64,000 nucleotides of DNA from Hsuehochloa calcarea (GCA_036346395.1 CM070602.1:23383098-23447097), one strand, 5' to 3'. Positions 12,171 through 24,132 are shown, counted from the first letter of the stretch. The notes: a model not told the origin generated them from the letters alone. Translations and numbers: made by a program.

Positions 12171-13913
12171 TGTTGGACCGTAAGGCGACTAGAGGGGGTG
12201 AATAGAGCACGCTCACTTTTTCACAAATTATGAACTCAATACAATTTCACTCCGGTAGCTATTTAGAAAGCTATGAACATCAATATACCGATCTGATGGA
12301 AGACTAGTATTGAATCCAATTAAACCCCCTAAGCAAAATAACAAAATCAACTAAGATTGCAAACTCACAGCACGGGTGGTCTGACCGCTGTACCCAACCG
12401 GTCGGACCGATTGCCGGGCGGTCTGACCGGCGTTGTCTTTGGCGGTCGGACCGCTCAAAATCGGATCGACCGGTGATAACGGCGGATCGGACTACCGACT
12501 CGAACCGATCGCAACAATAAAATCGGCCCGATGACGAAGTTGCAATTAGGTGAAACTTTTGATTCTCAACTTCAATCTTTATGAAACTTTGCACACACCT
12601 TCTATATGCTATTGAGAACCTATTCCAATCGAATATTATGATAATTCTTGGAGCGATCTTGAGCAATTGCCAATTTATTAATGAAGGTCTAAAGCAGGGC
12701 AAGAACGAAAACTTGATCCTAAAGCTTGTTCGTGAGTGATTGATGATCAAGATGATGCTAGATAGATTCACATATCACAGCAAGCTAATTCACGTGAAAG
12801 AATCAATCACAAACTCGCGGATCAAAGAAAGCCCTAAAAACACGAAATTGAAAGCAAGAGCGAAAGAGACTTATCTCAAGCAAACCTTGCATAGATTGAT
12901 TTCGTGATTGAAGTGGATTACATCCACACCATCATGGATCGATGGACAATCAAAGATCACGAAATTCTCCTCAAACCATGAAAAGCCCTAGCCTCCACCT
13001 CAACTCCCTAAAGACAATTAGGGTTTTGAAACATAAAGCGCGAGAGAGAGAGAGTGCGGCCACCATCTCCTCCTATTTATAGTGGAGGCCTAAAACTCTT
13101 AGGGTTTGACTTAATTGGGCTCCGTTAAGGCCCACTAACAAGCGGGTCACACACGCACGCTTCGCAAAGCGCCGTTTTAACTTTTGACCTAAACCGCTTC
13201 ACCATGTGTCATGGATTTGCCAATAGGTCACCATTGTCCATCTTGTGTCACGCTTTAGTTGTTGACCTCACCCGGCATCGTCGATCGTTACGGACCTCAA
13301 CTCTTCAAGTCTAGTCCCGATTCTCCTCGCCGTTGACCGTCGTTGACCACCAAGCTACTGCACAACCACGCATAAGAAAACACGATTCGGAACAAGTTCT
13401 TCACAACTTGACCCATGTTAGTCAAAACATGCATCATGCAAATCATATGCCATGAAACCAATGACTTTGACCTAACAAAACAACATCGCCACGGTTGGCT
13501 AGCGTTCAAGTAGAAACCGGTCCGACCGCTCGGGTGGCGGTCGGACCGCCCATGGCGGTCGGACCGCTCCACGTGAGCGTCGGACCTTGGGACTTAGCCG
13601 AAATTCATACTCCCAAATTCCGAAACCTTCTGGAAACTTTAAACCAACAGTACTTCTTACTGGAGACTCCAAAACTTATGAGACCAAGTGCATTGGGATC
13701 CCCTCACTTGCCTACAACACCTATTTTTGGCCCAGCCCATTCTGAGAACTTTTAGGTCATTGCCGGTCCGACCGCCGTGCAAGGACCGGTCGGACCGCCC
13801 CTGTCCAGAATACCTGTAGCTTTGTCGAAAACACGTGAAACTACAAACCGTAAACGACATTGCCAATTGTCACATCATCCTAAGATCTGGAGCATATCCC
13901 CATGAAATCCACA
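12171..13913 (-). repeat. 5' LTR of element B1
   Basis: This 1743-bp LTR starts TGTTGGACCG at 12171 and ends TCCACA at 13913. It matches the left LTR along its whole length. Many of the differences lie at CAG/CTG sites, for example GGTCTGACC near 12431 against GGATCGACC in the left copy. CGGTCGGACCG clusters lie at about 12375-12490, 13515-13580 and 13765-13800. Confidence 0.9.
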
Positions 13914-13918
13914 AAAAG

Positions 13919-15006
13919 TTTGCTCGTGTGTTAAAGATGATCAAGATAATACTAAATGTATTCTCACATATCACAGCAAGCAAGATCCAGGCCATAAATC
14001 AAAATAATTCTGAGGGATCAAGGAAAACCCAAAAATCACAAAATAGAGTGCAAGAATAAGAAAAAGATCATTTTGAGGAATTTTGCTTGGATCCTTCTTC
14101 AAAGACCGAGTCCAATCTTCATGAAGCAATCCTATGCTTCGCCACGTGTAGGTTGGTCAACGACTCTCTTCATGTCGGCAAGTCTCTCCCATCCGGCTCG
14201 TACCGAAACCACCATGGCACTTGCACTGACCCCCGTGCCGCTTGATACAACCCGTCGCACCGAACTTCCTGTTCGGTTATCCTTGTTCATTTTGTGTCAT
14301 GCTTGAGTCCATCGACTTCACCCGGCATCCTCGATCATTCTGAACCTCAGCTATCTAAGTCTAGTCCCAATCATCCTCGTCGTTGACCGTCATTGACCTC
14401 CAAGCCACCTACACAACGATAGATAAATAAATCGATTCCGGAAATAAGTTCTTTACAACTTGACCCACGTTACTTAAAACATACATCATGCAACACATAT
14501 GCACTGAAACCCATAAACTTGACCTATCCAACAAACATCGCCGCCAAGATGGCCGGTGAATCAAGTCAAAATCGGTTAGACCGCCACCCAGGGCCGGTCA
14601 GATCGCCCCCTGGCCGGTCCTAGAGAAGGTGTGTTCTAAGTTTCGTGAAGTTTGGAGTTGTGGATCAAAAGTTAGACCTATTTGTGATTTCGTTTTCGGT
14701 CTGATTTACTGTTCATTGTGCTGGAGGTCGGGCCGCCCCCTGTGAGGGGTCAGACCACCCCATGTAAAAGTTGACCCTCCAATTTGAGAGGTCAGACCGC
14801 CCAACTCATTGCAAACTGAGTTTTTGTGTTTTTGGTTATTTTGATTAGGGGTTTTGATTGGATTCAATACAAGTCGTCCGCTATGCTTGTACATTGATCT
14901 TCATAGCTCTCATAGCTTTTGAAGTGAAAATCGTGTTGAATCCGATCTTGATGAAAAAGAGATCGTGCTCCTATTCACCCCCTCTAGTCGCCGTTTTGGT
15001 CCAACA
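13919..15006 (+). repeat. 3' LTR of element A, second piece, with an internally inverted part
   Basis: This continues the LTR of element A after the B1 insertion and ends GGTCCAACA at 15006, the mirror of the TGTTGGACC start of the B1 LTRs. About 14620-15006 is in the expected plus orientation. About 13919-14600 instead reads in the same direction as the B1 LTRs (TTGCTCGTGTG..., ATATCACAGCAAGC, CTTGAGTCCATCGAC, AGTCTAGTCCC), so it is inverted relative to its two neighbours. The 5-bp duplication of element A would start with AGAAA at 15007, but its partner lies outside the window. Confidence 0.75.
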
Positions 15007-15996
15007 AGAAACTTTGAGTGATCAGGATCTTCTTGCGGTATATGAAAGCGTGGAGCTGAACTTACCCATCCCAGATTCAAAAGAGGCATTTCATTTTTTT
15101 CATTCTCTGATTAATTTGGTTTGTGCTAAAGCTCAAAGGTTGATTGGGGAACCTGCTTTGGCCTTCTCTTGTACTCTATGTTTTGCATCACATTTTTAAG
15201 ATGACAAGTTTTATTATTTTTAGACAATTGCAAATTGTGCTAGGCTACTTTTAGGAAGAGGCAACTTCAGCATCCTTGTGGCTTGTGTCCTGTAAATTAT
15301 CCTACTCATTCAAAATTCTTTGGTATAGCATGTTCCATGTCATATGAGTTTCTTCTTCTCGACAGAACTTCGTTTTGCCCGAAGTGAGCGTCCATCTCAA
15401 ATCACCTCAGGCTTGTTTCTTCTTGCAATAGCTTATGATTTTAGTGGGTTGCATTTTTTTAAGAATTTGTCCTTAAATTCTGGGAGTTGCAATTGCACAT
15501 ATCTTTCTTTTCACATGGCTAAATTGTGTTGCATTAGGTATCCTCACTCCTCTGCTCTCTTTTTTCACAAGCTGTAGTTCAAAATATAGCATGGCAGGCT
15601 GGCAAATTTTCTATGATCATTTGTATTGCATTTTCGAACAGGATCTATATGAGTGCATCGAGTGGTGGATATGCCCTCATATCATACACGACTAATAGTA
15701 TTATCTATTATCACTATCATTTGTATTTTTGGATGAGATTTTACATATTTGGTGCAATATATATTGGCAAGCCCACTAGACTGCTCGTCGTCCATGCCCT
15801 CGTCCTTTTCCTTGACACCGTTGCTGCTGAGCACCCTCGCTCAAGGCGATTCGTCGCCATCAAACCAGTACTAACATTGGGCTCCACTGCTCGTGGTATG
15901 GTTTGTGGCGACTTTGACAAGAGGCCCACGACAATGGTGTGTGGAACACCAGTGACTTAGTGAGTCAATTTGGGTTGGCCCCGGTGGCACAACAGG
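15007..15996. other. Unassigned stretch between retrotransposons, possible host gene fragment
   Basis: This is about 990 bp not explained by the flanking elements. On the plus strand 15009-15199 stays open and reads ETLSDQDLLAVYESVELN, then LPIPDSKEAFHFFHSLIN and LVCAKAQRLIGEPALAF before a stop. The composition looks like a real soluble protein exon rather than a retroelement product, and it is cut on its left by the LTR of element A. I do not recognise the family and see no clear splice site. A second open stretch (15613-15960) crosses GC-rich sequence near 15780-15950 and has no recognisable motif. Confidence 0.35.
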
Positions 15997-17164
15997 TGAT
16001 ACGTCACGGGGTCCCGATCTTCACGATGTAGGATGATCACCATATAATTAGCTTCAAAGAAGCCAAGATAACTTGCTGCAAGCAGCGATAACTAGTGCAA
16101 CCTGACAAATAAAACTCGAAGCCAACCACCGTCTTTAACCGGCAACCTGAATCGAGGATTCGCCCAACCACACTCTCAAGGAACCAACCAACACAGCCTA
16201 CAATCAATCGAGAAACCTCGAAGGGAGTAGGAGCACCAATTGGGAGCGGATGAAGCCGCATTCTTTGTAATCCCGCGAAGGAAATCACAAGAGCAAAGGG
16301 GTAGAGATCAACTCTCAAAGGTTTGTTAGCACACAGCTGAACAAAGGGGTTCTGTATTTCGTTTATCAAAAGACTGTGGTTGCTATGAGGCAATGAGGTA
16401 TTTATACTAGGAACATCCCTCCTAGATAAGTGTAAACACGAAATGAAAAGGATAAGATAGACTATGTGAAAGGGCCTCCACGGAATGGGCTCTGAGTTGT
16501 TCCCGCTTGGCTGTTGGTATTCTGCGCAGTCTTCGGTGTTTTGTCAATAACTCCACCTTGGAAAGTCGAAAAGATGTGCCGTCAGTTGCGTTGGAAAGTT
16601 AACTTGATAAGCTTTCACACCATATACAGCATGCACCACGAAATAATGTAGAATGGTACAGTTTTGCATGAGAAGTTGAACGTCTGGTAGACTGTTGACC
16701 TTCTGACCAGTCTTCACTAAAGCTGGTCGGCTCTCACAATGGAAATTCCAAACAGCTCGGCTCTGGTGGCATTGAAAACTAGACTTAATAAGCTTTCCAA
16801 AATGTCCTCATGGACCTCCATAGCCTTTGGAAATCAAGAGTTATGACTGTTTCTTTCGAACTGCTCACTGGGTGATGCAGTTCGAGTGTGGTCCTTCTCT
16901 GTAGTCATCTCTTTGTATGTTCTGTCATCCTTCTTGGTGAACCTAAGCAATAGCAATGTACACGACTTAGGCAGTATATAATTCTCATTGATGTTAAAAT
17001 GATTCTCACAAAGTAGCGCGTTCACCTCTTGTTGTAGCTTCTTTGCTCGACTACGTGTAATCGGTCCATCAATGACTTGGGCTGGTGTCGATGTAGGTGA
17101 GACTTGAGTTGGTGTAGCTTGATTTGGAGGTTGTAACATCTTGCTTGATAGCGTGGTCATATCA
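15997..17164 (-). repeat. 3' LTR of gypsy element G1
   Basis: This 1168-bp LTR starts TGATACGTCACGGGG and ends GGTCATATCA in plus-strand reading. The adjoining polypyrimidine run at 17165-17175 is the polypurine tract on the element strand. Its partner is 24390-25549. Confidence 0.88.
16834..17160 (-). CDS. LTR-encoded C-terminal extension ORF of gypsy pol
   Basis: This 108-codon frame starts at an ATG only 4 bp inside the LTR. It contains MTTLSSKMLQPP and then the basic motif GPITRSRAKKLQQEVNALL. It follows the end of the integrase (FQGG) in a different reading frame, separated by a stop at the LTR border. Known CRM-type gypsy elements encode the end of integrase inside the LTR, so this is probably the tail of pol, not a separate gene. 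The same frame appears in the other LTR at 25351-25545, in a shorter form. Confidence 0.5.
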   Translation of the reverse strand: MTTLSSKMLQPPNQATPTQVSPTSTPAQVIDGPITRSRAKKLQQEVNALLCENHFNINENYILPKSCTLLLLRFTKKDDRTYKEMTTEKDHTRTASPSEQFERNSHNS

Positions 17165-18032
17165 TCCTCCCCCCTTGAAAAGGAGTCGTCCTCGACTCTG
17201 AAGTGTCTTCACTTGTGAATGGTAAGAGGTCGACAACATTGAAGGTGTTTCTCACACCATAACTTTTGGAAGATCTATCTTGTATGCATTATCATTGATC
17301 TTCTCGAGAACACGAAATGGACCATCTCCTCGTGGCAACAATTTTGATTTTTGTTGATGAGGAAGCGATCCTTGCAAGTGTATCCACACCAAGTCCCCTG
17401 CTCGAATAACACTTCCTTCCTATGCTTGTTCATACTTGCAGCCTTGCGTCTTGCCTTGAGTTCAATTACTTCCTTGGTCTTTTCATGTATCTTCTTTACA
17501 TATGCGGCACACTTGGAAGCTTCCATGTTGGTCCTCTCCTGCAATGGAAGGGGCAACAAATCTATCGGAGCAATAGGTTTGAAACCATATACAATTTCAA
17601 AAGGACATAAGTTAGTGGTAGAGTGTCTTTCGCCTGTTATAAGTAAACTCCACATGTGGTAAGCATTCCTCCCAAATCTTCAAGTTCTTTTTCACCATTG
17701 TTCGCAACAACATTGATAATGTTCGATTCACCACTTCAGTTTGTCCATCGGTTTGAGGGTGACAAGTGGTGGAGAATAGGAGCTTGGTTCCAAGTTTGGC
17801 CCATAATGTTTTCCAAAAATAGCTCACGAACTTGACATCTCGATCAGACACAATTGTCCTGGGCATCCCATGTAGCCTCACAATTTCCCTGAAAAATAAA
17901 TTAGCAATATATGAAGCATCGTCGGTCTTGTTGCAAGGGACAAAATGAGCCATCTTTGAAAATCTATCAACCACAACAAAAATAGAATCCTTTCCTTTCT
18001 GAGTTCTAGGTAATCCCAAAATAAAGTCCATG
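17165..18032 (-). pseudogene. Gypsy integrase core and C-terminus (G1), left of the solo LTR
   Basis: Minus-strand sequence encodes the integrase core: HMDFILGLPRTQKGKDSIF, VVDRFSKMAHFVPC (first Asp), GMPRTIVSDRDVKFVSYFW (second Asp) and CHPQTDGQTEVVNRTL (Glu region), followed by the C-terminal part (HSTTNLCPFEIVYGFKP). The integrase joins element DNA to the chromosome. The solo LTR at 18033 cuts it just ahead of MDFILG; the upstream half continues at 19699. Frameshifts lie near 17640 and 17380. Confidence 0.85.
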
Positions 18033-19698
18033 TGTAGGACCGTAAAGGCGACTAGGGGGGTGAATAGGCGCTTTCTCAACTTTCTCGTCTAAATCAAATT
18101 CAACACGAACTTTACTCCTTTAGCTATGAAAGCTAAGAAGATCGAAGCGCCGCGGTGGAAGCCTTGTCTCAATTCGATAACCCCGATAACCACACGACAC
18201 AAAAGTGGAGACTTGATCTCAAAGGGCGAATCTGGCACAGGCGGTCCGGCCGGCTACTAAGGGCGATCGGCCGACGGCTAACGATGATCGGACCGGCTAC
18301 TAATGGCGGTCGAACCGGTGGACAGCGGTTCGACCCAGAAGATCTGTGATCTGAACTGCAGGCGGTCGGACCGCCGTTGCAACACCGGTTCGGCGGTTCG
18401 ATCGAAGCGAAAAAACAATCCCAAATCCAAAACGAAATTTGATCAACTTTTGATTCAACCAATGAAACTTGACCAAATTTGAGCACACCTCCCTAATGAT
18501 ATTAGAGACCTATTTCTAGCGGCGATCCTTGGATCCACTTTGCGAATCGATCTCTCAAGGATTTAACAAAGAAGTGCACAAACCCTAGAAATATGAAAAT
18601 ATTTGATTCAAGACTTGCTTGTGGGGTTGATGGTCTAGATGATTCTAGGAGTACTCCCACACATCAAAGCAAGACAAAGTGGGTCAATAGACCAAGTTTA
18701 ACCACTTGAATCAAGGAAGCACCAAATCCATCCAAATGAGAGAAGAACACAAAAGAGAGACAAATGAACTCTCAAGCAAGCATCACAAGATTGATTGATC
18801 TCACAAGATGCTTACAAAGCCACTCCCTCAAGGAGGACAAGAGCTCACCAAGGAGCAACCACAATCTCTCCCTCTCTTCCTCTCCAAACCCTAACCCTAG
18901 AAAAGGCTAAGGAAAACCAAATGGAAGCTTCAAGGGGTTTTACATCTCCCCCTTCTCTATTTATAGGAGAGGCCTCACCATGCCCATCCTGCACCATGCT
19001 TGAGTCACACGACCTCACCCGGTATCCGTGATCGTTCTGGACCTCAGCTCTCCAAGCGTAGTCCCGATCCACCCACCGTTGACGTCGTTGACCTGCAAAC
19101 CACCTGCACAACAATAGACAAACAAACCGTTTCCGGGAACAAGTTCTTCACAACTTGACCCACGTTAGTTCCACAATGCAATATGCAACAATAAAGCATT
19201 GATAACCAAACATAAACCACAATCAAAACACATCAATGCAAACTTGGCTAACCTCCAAGTCAATGCGGTCGACCAGCCCCACAAGGTCGGTCCGACCGAT
19301 TCGTTTGCCTGACCGATCCCACATCCTGGCTGGTCGGACCGGTCGAAGGACTTAGCCAAAATTCGACTTGAAAATCGAAACCTTACGAATTTTTAACTCA
19401 ATAGAACTTTTGATAGGAGCTCCAAAATGATGTGACCACATCCAGACACTCCTCACCGCTGCTGCACAACTTATTTTGGCTTAGCTCCAAAGCCACTTTT
19501 CAAATAAGCCGGTCGGACCGGCCACCATGGCCGGTCGGACCTCTCCATGGCGGTCCGCCACCGATAACAACGCCGATCGGACCGCTGTGGTCCGACAGAT
19601 CAAGCAAACCCAGCAAAACGAGATTTTGCAAACCAACAAAGCCATTGCCAATTGACTCATCATCCTGAGATCGTGCACATATCCTCACGATATCCACA
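18033..19698 (-). mobile_element. Solo LTR of a Sirevirus-type Copia inserted in the G1 integrase
   Basis: This 1666-bp LTR starts TGTAGGACCGTAAAGG and ends GATATCCACA. It is flanked by a perfect 5-bp duplication CCATG (18028-18032 and 19699-19703). It resembles the B1/B2 LTRs throughout (same ends, same GGCGACTAG motif, same CGGTCGGACCG clusters near 18240-18400, 19265-19345 and 19505-19590) but is a distinct subfamily. No internal region is present, so it is what remains after LTR-LTR recombination. Confidence 0.92.
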
Positions 19699-21960
19699 CC
19701 ATGCTTAGTCTTCCCAAGGGATATTAGAAACAAGTAAAGGAGTGTATAAGCCATGAGGTTCGCTTTGACTTAGCTTTGTGACGGTGGCGATCGCTCCACA
19801 AATCGGATGACATCTCCGCTCATCTTGGGCCAATAGAAATGATCACCTAGCAGTTCGTAAGTTTTCTTTTGTCCAAAATGACACGTTAGTCCACCTCCAT
19901 GTGATTCTGTAACAAAATCAATCTAGCAGAAGAATTTGGAACACAAAGCTTGTTATCTCTAATGTAAATCCATCATGTATGTGATATTTTTCCCAACCTT
20001 TTCCATCTTTACAATGATTATATGGTTACGAAAATTCGGGATCATTATTATACATACCTTTCAAACTTTCAAGACCCAAAACCTTTACCTCGAGTTGGTT
20101 CAACAACACACTCTTTCGAGACAAAGCATCGGCAACAACATTGTCCTTACCTTTCTTATATTTCACAATGTATGGAAATGTTTGATGAACTCAACCCATT
20201 TGGCATGGCGACGGAGTTGACTTAGCTTGACCTTTCAAGTACTTCAAAGCTTCATGATCGGAATGAATAACAAACTCTTTTAGCCATAAATAGTCGCTGT
20301 GTTTCAAGCACACGCACCAAAGCATACAATTCTTTGCCATACATCGAATAATTCAATTGAGCACCTCCCGCTTTTTCACTAAAATATACTCTTGGTTTTC
20401 CTTGTTGCATTAAAACTCTCCTATCCCAATTCCACTAGCATCACATTCTACTTCAAAAGTTTTAGTGAAATCGGGAAGAACAAATGCGGTGCTTGGTCAA
20501 GCGTTTCTTTAATTCTTGAAAAGTATTTTCTGTGAGTTTCCCACTTAAAATCAACCCCTTCTTGGTCAATTCATTCAAAGGAGCAAAGAATGGTGCTGAA
20601 ATCTCTCACAAACCTTCTATAAAAACCGGCAAGGCCATGAAAACTTCTTACTTGACTTACATTCGTTGGAGTTGGCCAATCCTTGATGGCTTTCACCTTG
20701 GTTTCATCCACTTCGATTCCTTTTCCTGAAACAACAAAACCAAGAAACACAACGTGGTCTGTACAAAAACTGCACTTCTCAAGATTAGCAAATAATTTCT
20801 CCTTTGAAGCTCATCCAAAACTTGTGAATGTGATTCACATGCTCATCAAAAGACTTGCTGTAAATTAAGATATCATCAAAGTAGACAACAATAAATTTTC
20901 CAGTGAAAGCTCTCAAGACATGGTTCATTAATCTCATGAAAGTACTAGGAGCATTAGTCAAACCAAATGGCATAACTAACCATTCATACAACCCAAATTT
21001 TGTTTTAAATGCAGTTTTCCATTCATCCCCCGTTTTCATTCTTATTTGATGGTAACCACTTCTCAAATCAATTTTAGTAAAAATTATAGAACCACTCAAT
21101 TCATCAAGCATGTCATCTAACCGTGGAATAGGATGACGATAGCCAATAGTGATATTATTTATAGCTCTACAGTCAACACACATCCTCCAAGAACCATCTT
21201 TCTTAGGTACTAAGATCACAAGAACATCACAAGGACTTAAGCTTTCACGAACAAAACCTTTGTCAAGAAGTTCTTGTACTTGCCTTTGTATCTCCTTGGT
21301 TTCTTCTGGATTGGTTCGGTATGGTGGACGGTTAGGAGTGCCACTGGAATGAGATCAATTTGATGCTCAATCCCACGAATTGGAGGTAGTCCGGCTGGTG
21401 TTTCTTTTGGAAAAACATCTTCATAGTCCTGTAAAAGATGAGACACAACACTAGGAAGAGAGGTGATATCGTTAGGTGAAATTAAAACGTCTTTGCACAC
21501 AAGTACAAAGAGCACTTGATCTAGGTTGTTCCTCACTTCTCTCAGTTCAGATTTTGTGGCTAGCATAACTAGATGCTCTCCCTCTCCTCTTTTTTTCTCT
21601 CTCAAATTTGGCTTGTGGCTCTCACTCACCGAGTTGTGGATGACACTCATTTTCTTTGCTCTGCTCCTCCTGTAATCTTTGGACCAATTTGATTTCTTTT
21701 GTAAGTGCTCACCATGATTTGTTAGGGTGTCATAGGCTTGAGTACAAACTTCTTCCCTTTCAAATCTAGTGTGTACCGATTTGTTCTCCCACAATGCTGA
21801 GTATATCGATCATACTGCCAAGGCCTTCCAAGTAACATGTGACACACAGACATAGGTGCCACATCGCACTCAACGGTGTCAACATATTCACCAATCTTGA
21901 ATGGAACTTTCACCTTATATCCAATCTTAATATCTCCGAATCATTGACCATTGGACATGA
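19699..21960 (-). pseudogene. Gypsy protease end, reverse transcriptase, RNase H and integrase start (G1)
   Basis: Reading leftward: the end of the protease region with CHMLLGRPWQYDRYTQHCG near 21850; then the RT, with VPKKDGSWRMCVDCRAIN, IFTKIDLRSGYHQIRM, MPFGLTNAPSTF and the catalytic YFDDILIYSKS (about 21219-20800). RNase H follows (about 20750-20000), then the start of integrase (about 20000-19704), ending just before the solo LTR. Several frameshifts break the frame (for example near 21230 and in RNase H), so the protein is dead as written. Confidence 0.88.
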
Positions 21961-23442
21961 TATGGATGAGGATGTCATTGTAGTTTTAAACCAAGTTTGT
22001 CAACCATCTCACGACTAGCAAGATTATGGCGCTCCCGCCATCAATGATCACCTTCACCACTTTATCTTGCACCTTGGCTCTGGTTTGAAAAAGATTATGT
22101 CATTGCCCAATTTGACTTCTTTCATCCGAACACTCAAGATTTGAGCCACTACAAGAGCAAAGACCGTGCTCAAATTCACATCGATATGTTTCTCATCTTC
22201 ATGGGCTTCATCAACATACTCTTCCTCAACTTCCTCTTCACTAGTGAATCATATTCTCCATTGTCATTCACAATGATCACACGATTATTTGGACACTCCT
22301 TGATTACATGCCCACGGCCTCCATATTTGAAGCATTGAATCCCACTACTCTTGGATGTAGAACCCATGAAGTAGTGGTGGATCTTTCTTGGTTTAGAACT
22401 CATGCTTGGGGCGTGAGTGTTCTTCCCACTATAAACACCTTGAACATTAGAACGGAGGCCTCCACTTGAGCTCTTTGCCATTGAGGTGCGAAAACTTAGA
22501 AATTGACTTGCTTCCTCTAGACGCAGTACTCGTACCATATGACAAGGACTTGCTACTCTTGGCATCTTGGTGTAGTTGGCGTTCAGCTTTGGTTGCTTGA
22601 TGTACCAAATCAATAAGATGACTGATGCAGTTTGAAACTCAACAATCATTTGGATATTGCGATGTAATCCGACCATAAAGCGTGCAATAGTTTGCTCTTC
22701 ATCTTCATACACATTGGCTCTAATCATAGCCTTCTCCATCTCCTTATAATACTCCTCAACAGAGAAAATTCCTTGCTTGATTCTGCGGTTTATCGAAAAG
22801 ATCACGGCGATAGTGCTTCGGCACAAAACGAGTTCTCATTTCTCTCTTCATTTCTTCCCAAGTGGCAATAGGATTTTCTCCATCTTCTTCACGATCATGG
22901 AGAAGTTGCTCCCACCAAATCGAGCATATCCTTCAAACTCCGAGATGACATTGCCAACTTCTTCTCCTCTGCATAATTATGCGGCGAAAGATCTTGTCCA
23001 CCTTCAACTCCCAAGTGAAATAAGCTTCAGGATCGGACCCTCCATCAAATTTTGGCATGGTAAACTTGAGTTTTCCAAACCTCTCCTCATGGTTGTCTCC
23101 TCTACGATGTCGACCAAAGCGATATTGAGAATGATTGTCATCATCCTCATCTTGATTCATCATTGTCTTCATTTCTTCGACCTCGAGCTCTTCCTCTACC
23201 ATGTGCGGCACCTTGGTTCCTCCTTTCTTGTTCTCTTGCTCTTCTAGCAAAGAACTCTTCCATCACTATCTCCTCCATCTTCACCATGGTTGCTTGCACC
23301 GTCATGAGGTTAGCGGCGTCCTCGATTTCAGCCATAAAGGCACGAAGATCTTGCGTCAACCGATCTTGCTTATCTTCCAAGTTTTGCTTGATTCATTGAA
23401 TTGTGCCATAGTAACACAATCTTCTAGCTCCACTCCACCCAT
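21961..23442 (-). pseudogene. Gypsy gag (G1)
   Basis: The likely start is the ATG at 23442 (MGGVELEDCVTMAQFNESS). It is followed by a Glu/Arg-rich segment (EEFFARRAREQERRNQG), the capsid-like part (KLKFTMPKFDGGSDPEAYF, TWELKVDKIFR, MVGLHRNIQMIVEFQ) and a zinc knuckle CFKYGGRGHVIKEC at about 22297-22338. The second cysteine of the knuckle is Tyr, which should weaken RNA binding. Frameshifts near 23390, 23150 and 22830 split the frame. Gag would package gypsy RNA. Confidence 0.82.
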
Positions 23443-24132
23443 CTTCCGTAAGGTTAGCTAAATCTGAACAATAGGTATTTGTGGAATATAAAAAAATTTG
23501 GTGGCTCTCACAACTCACCTCTCTTACCAACCAAGCTCTTATGAATTTCTTCTTTGCGGATTACAGAGAAACAAATGTGTGGTGGTAATAAGAAAGTGAT
23601 GGAGAGACGAAAACAAGACCAGAGTACCGATTACGATGGATTTTTATGTAGAGCTTGGTGGGGAGTGATACACAAGAAATGCAATCTGAATTCTAGTTGT
23701 TGTAAAGTTAAATAACAATCCAAACTAGAAGTTCCCTGCCTAGTGCTGATCACAAGATATGGGAGATATAAATCAATCACACACACACGCAAAGAAATTT
23801 CGGAGTTGATGTAAACAAGGAGTATGATTGGAATGCAAGTGTTGCGATCAGATCCAACCAAAATTTTGCACCAAACACAAATAGCAAACTGGTTGCTCCA
23901 CTTGGCGTAACGAACTTTCAGCACTTGTGCACTTTAACTACTGATCTTCAACCTTTCATTCTCAATTTTTCTCAACTCTTTTTTTTAACACTTTTTTTTG
24001 ACACACTTTTTTTTAATAGAACTTAACACAACGACCAGAGATAACACTAGCACACTTATGGTAGAACAAAAAAAAATACAACCAGCAGCTATAGTTTGAT
24101 AGGATCAAAGTTAACGCGAAGGATGATATAGG

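Larger units (their letters stand above)
3084..13913 (-). mobile_element. Sirevirus-type Copia element B1, full length, nested in element A
   Basis: This is a complete but decayed element of 10.8 kb on the minus strand. It has two LTRs (3084-4851 and 12171-13913), a primer-binding site beside the right LTR, gag, pol and a long 3' untranslated region with repeated polypurine tracts. A perfect 5-bp target duplication AAAAG flanks it (3079-3083 and 13914-13918). It lies inside the 3' LTR of element A. The LTRs start TGTTGGACCG and end TCCACA in plus-strand reading. Gag and pol carry many small indels and stops, so no full polyprotein can be read. Whether all of these are genuine is doubtful (see the finding on CAG/CTG lesions). 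Confidence 0.92.

Noticed and set aside
15613..15960. 115-codon plus-strand frame
   Set aside because: It crosses AT-rich and GC-rich blocks of different character and has no recognisable motif; kept only as part of the unassigned stretch.
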